A DNA stretch of 8,018 nucleotides from Actinomycetota bacterium. GTDB taxonomy: Bacteria > Actinomycetota > Thermoleophilia > RBG-16-64-13. The position numbers were made by a program, and so were the translations under genes. Below, piece by piece: positions 6,884 to 8,018 of this stretch (its first letter is position 1; each line of letters starts with the position of its first letter). The notes beneath the pieces were generated by a model. The model ran no database searches, had not been told where the DNA came from, and was given only the letters and a program-made list of their open reading frames with translations. The stretch spans positions 8,291-16,308 of the forward strand of contig PMIZ01000456.1 in NCBI GenBank assembly GCA_003157225.1. Direction: 5' to 3'.

Positions 6884-7479
6884 CGCTTCTCCTCTTCGAG
6901 CAGCCGAGCCAGACTCACGAGGATGCCGGCCGTAGCCCCCCAGATACGGTGTCCGGCGTAGTACAACGCGTAGAAGTGGTGCACCACCCCGTCCACCTCC
7001 ATGGTCTCCCGGCGATGGTTGGCGGCGTCGAGCACAAAGTCGAGCGGCACCTCGATGATCCTCGCTACCTCGCGAGGGTCGGGTACGAACTCCACCGGAG
7101 GCTCGATCCAGCCCACGAACGGATGCACCAGGAAGCCGGTCACTGTGAAGTGTGGCGGGAGGCAGCCCAGGAGCTCGACTTTGCTGCCCGGCAGCCCGAT
7201 CTCCTCGAAAGCCTCTCGAAGGGCCGCCGCGGCAGGGCCGTCGTCCATCTCTTCAATGCAGCCGCCCGGGAAGCTGATCTGCGCGGCGTGGACCCTGAGG
7301 TCGGGATTCCGCTCTGTGAGGACCACGCGCGCACCGTCGGGATGCGCAAGCAGCCCCACCAGCACAGCCGCCGGGACACCGGAAGCCCCGAGCGCCACAG
7401 CGCCGGAAGGTCCGGGGGCCGCCGGCGGACAGGTGTCCCGCAGCAGCAGGCGTAGCTCTTCCTTGCCGGTCATCCGCAC
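6880..7479 (-). CDS. NudL-like Nudix hydrolase, probable CoA pyrophosphatase
   Basis: This 199-residue Nudix protein probably cleaves coenzyme A or acyl-CoA at the pyrophosphate to phosphopantetheine and 3',5'-ADP, a CoA turnover or house-cleaning role in the cytoplasm. The NudL/UPF0035 signature is present: LTERNPDLR (54-62), then AAQISFPGG (65-73), running straight into a Nudix box G73...A-L-R88-E89-A-F-E92-E93-I-G-L. The E89/E92/E93 metal ligands are intact. One signature Gly before QISFPGG is Ala66. The start is GTG at 7479 or ATG at 7473: the GGAGG site (7485-7489) is 5 nt from GTG and 11 nt from ATG, so either is possible. It is the first gene of a minus-strand operon and overlaps the molybdopterin lipoprotein gene by 4 nt, which suggests translational coupling. 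Confidence 0.9.
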   Translation of the reverse strand: MRMTGKEELRLLLRDTCPPAAPGPSGAVALGASGVPAAVLVGLLAHPDGARVVLTERNPDLRVHAAQISFPGGCIEEMDDGPAAAALREAFEEIGLPGSKVELLGCLPPHFTVTGFLVHPFVGWIEPPVEFVPDPREVARIIEVPLDFVLDAANHRRETMEVDGVVHHFYALYYAGHRIWGATAGILVSLARLLEEEKR

Positions 7480-7526
7480 CGCATCCTCCGCGCGCTCTGG
7501 TCCCCCTGCTTGACTCCGTTTCCATC

Positions 7527-7556
7527 ATCGTACGGTGCGAACCGAGGCATTGTCCA
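7527..7556 (-). promoter_or_regulatory. Promoter of the Nudix-molybdopterin-acyltransferase operon
   Basis: Read on the minus strand, TGGACA (7556-7551) is followed by 18 bases and TACGAT (7532-7527). Five of six -35 bases and four of six -10 bases match the sigma70 consensus. Transcription would begin near 7520, about 40 nt before the Nudix start codon. The -35 box overlaps the -35 box of an opposing promoter candidate. Confidence 0.5.
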
Positions 7557-7578
7557 CAGCCCCTCCGCCGGTTAAGCT
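7550..7578 (+). promoter_or_regulatory. Candidate divergent promoter for the right-edge gene
   Basis: TTGTCC (7550-7555) is followed by exactly 17 bases and TAAGCT (7573-7578), which fits the loose TAnnnT -10 box. Transcription would start near 7585 and give an untranslated leader of about 260 nt. A weaker alternative is TTGACT (7510-7515), 15 bases and TACGGT (7531-7536). No convincing promoter is seen closer to the gene, although TAGCAT at 7773-7778 could be a lone -10 box. Confidence 0.38.
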
Positions 7579-7640
7579 GTCACCCTGCACGCCGCCCGAT
7601 GTCCGGGCGTCCACGAGTCGAGGTGAGGAGGTGCCACAGC

Positions 7641-7664
7641 GTGATCGGCAAGACGAAGACCTGA
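7641..7664 (+). CDS. Possible 7-residue leader peptide (MIGKTKT)
   Basis: A perfect AGGAGG (7626-7631) lies 9 nt before a GTG codon that opens a 7-codon frame ending in TGA at 7662-7664. The frame sits wholly in the loop of the 8-bp stem 7630-7637/7669-7676, and that stem includes the end of the Shine-Dalgarno sequence, so translation and pairing would exclude each other. This is the layout of a ribosome-controlled attenuator. The peptide is short and has no run of one amino acid, though two Lys-Thr pairs occur. It may be chance; the strength and spacing of the ribosome site are the reason to list it. Confidence 0.3.
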   Translation: MIGKTKT

Positions 7665-7834
7665 GCAAGTGGCACCGCGTGCACGGGTTGCACGCAGCCA
7701 GTGAGCGGTGACCGCCCAGTGACAGCCAACACTGTCGCCGGCGACCGAGCCGCGGCCCTCCCATCGAGCGGATAGCATTCGCCCTCCTTCGGTAAGCCGC
7801 CGCGGGCTCGGCACTCGACCGGCGCCACCATGAG

Positions 7835-7840
7835 AAGGAG
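7835..7840 (+). promoter_or_regulatory. Ribosome binding site for the right-edge gene
   Basis: AAGGAG lies 5 nt before GTG at 7846 and decides that start. The ATG at 7830 overlaps this site, is in another frame, and runs only about 20 codons to a stop, so it is not a competing start. Confidence 0.6.
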
Positions 7841-7845
7841 AGAAA

Positions 7846-8018
7846 GTGAATCAGCCCGCGACCGACTACCGTCCCATGTGGACAGCGCTGGGACTCGACC
7901 TTGAGGGCCACGATGCCCTGCTTTCGGCGATACCCGTCCTCTATCACGACGCCTATCTGACTCAGACCAGCCGTCCCGAAGGTATGGGCTACTTCGATTT
8001 CGTCATGAGCGAGATCCA
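7846..8018 (+). CDS. N-terminal fragment of a 2-hydroxyacyl-CoA dehydratase (HgdB) superfamily / double-cubane cluster-type protein, cut by window edge
   Basis: Only the first 57 codons are present, starting with GTG and reading MNQPATDYRPMWTALGLDL, followed by E.HDALL, then a Y...YL.Q..RPEGM.YFDFV.SEI segment. From memory this N-terminus resembles proteins annotated as 2-hydroxyacyl-CoA dehydratase or double-cubane cluster protein, whose start typically has MW..LG.DL..HD.L and RPEGM.YF. The full family is about 400 residues, binds iron-sulfur clusters through later cysteines, and uses an ATP-dependent activator for low-potential electron transfer. None of those cysteines lies in view, so the call rests on N-terminal pattern memory alone. 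The strong ribosome site and continuous open frame support a real gene. It has its own leader and is transcribed away from the Nudix operon. Confidence 0.6.
   Translation, partial: MNQPATDYRPMWTALGLDLEGHDALLSAIPVLYHDAYLTQTSRPEGMGYFDFVMSEI

Larger units (their letters stand above)
7579..7845 (+). promoter_or_regulatory. Long structured leader before the right-edge gene
   Basis: This stretch has no gene of normal size. It carries a series of inverted repeats: 7593-7609 (6-bp stem, 5-nt loop); 7630-7637 with 7669-7676 (8 bp); 7677-7683 with 7689-7695 (7 bp, 5-nt loop, directly adjacent); 7719-7725 with 7732-7738 (7 pairs, one G·U); the 12-bp palindrome 7734-7745, which overlaps the previous stem and so competes with it; and a 12-pair stem 7745-7756 with 7799-7811 with one bulged base. 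A direct repeat CCAGTGA occurs at 7698 and 7716. I compared it by eye with cobalamin and c-di-AMP riboswitch cores and saw no match. Pairings are seen; an RNA regulatory role is inference. Confidence 0.4.

Noticed and set aside
7579..7845. Cobalamin or c-di-AMP riboswitch
   Set aside because: I looked for their conserved core strings by eye on both strands and found none; only generic inverted repeats are supported.
7525..7947. Three minus-strand frames of 80-140 codons in the divergent region
   Set aside because: Compositionally biased products, no ribosome sites worth noting, and they run antisense into the start of the dehydratase-like gene.
1..8018. CRISPR array, insertion sequence, tRNA or rRNA
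   Set aside because: No regular spacer-repeat pattern, transposase-like frame, cloverleaf or rRNA-like stretch was seen.

Overview
The window is high-GC bacterial DNA with tightly packed genes, GTG as well as ATG starts, a twin-arginine lipoprotein signal followed by a Ser/Thr/Ala linker, and two enzyme families (a [4Fe-4S]/FMN ene-reductase and a likely double-cubane-type dehydratase relative) that are typical of anaerobes. The best guess is an uncultured or anaerobic actinobacterium, or a relative. That is inference from style and gene content, because no taxonomic marker gene is present.

Layout. (1) 1-173: leader with a good sigma70-type promoter. (2) 174-4996, plus strand: a three-gene group encoding a branched-chain-amino-acid-type ABC substrate-binding lipoprotein (SBP), an uncharacterised uroporphyrinogen-decarboxylase (URO-D) superfamily protein, and a 648-residue enoate reductase / 2,4-dienoyl-CoA reductase (FadH)-type enzyme. 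A perfect 17-bp hairpin lies between the first and second genes; the second and third are 18 nt apart. (3) 4997-5071: a convergent gap holding three imperfect 19-bp tandem repeats. (4) 7479 down to 5072, minus strand: a probable operon of a NudL-like CoA pyrophosphatase, a small lipoprotein with a sulfite-oxidase/YedY-type molybdopterin fold (start/stop overlap ATGA), and an acyltransferase-3 membrane protein. (5) 7480-7845: a gene-free divergent region with two back-to-back promoter candidates sharing one -35 area, several inverted repeats, and a 7-codon mini-ORF with a perfect Shine-Dalgarno sequence. (6) 7846 to the right edge, plus strand: the start of a gene resembling the N-terminus of the HgdB-like / double-cubane cluster proteins.

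How they may work together. The first three genes look like a catabolic module: a captured small molecule, a URO-D-fold enzyme of unknown chemistry, and a flavin/Fe-S reductase acting on an activated C=C bond or an amine-like substrate. No permease, ATPase or corrinoid protein is in view, so the substrate cannot be named. The minus-strand operon is housekeeping-like and seems unrelated. The most unusual features are the URO-D protein that lacks two of the three usual zinc ligands of its methyltransferase relatives, the strong hairpin after the SBP gene, and the structured leader with a possible leader peptide before the last gene.
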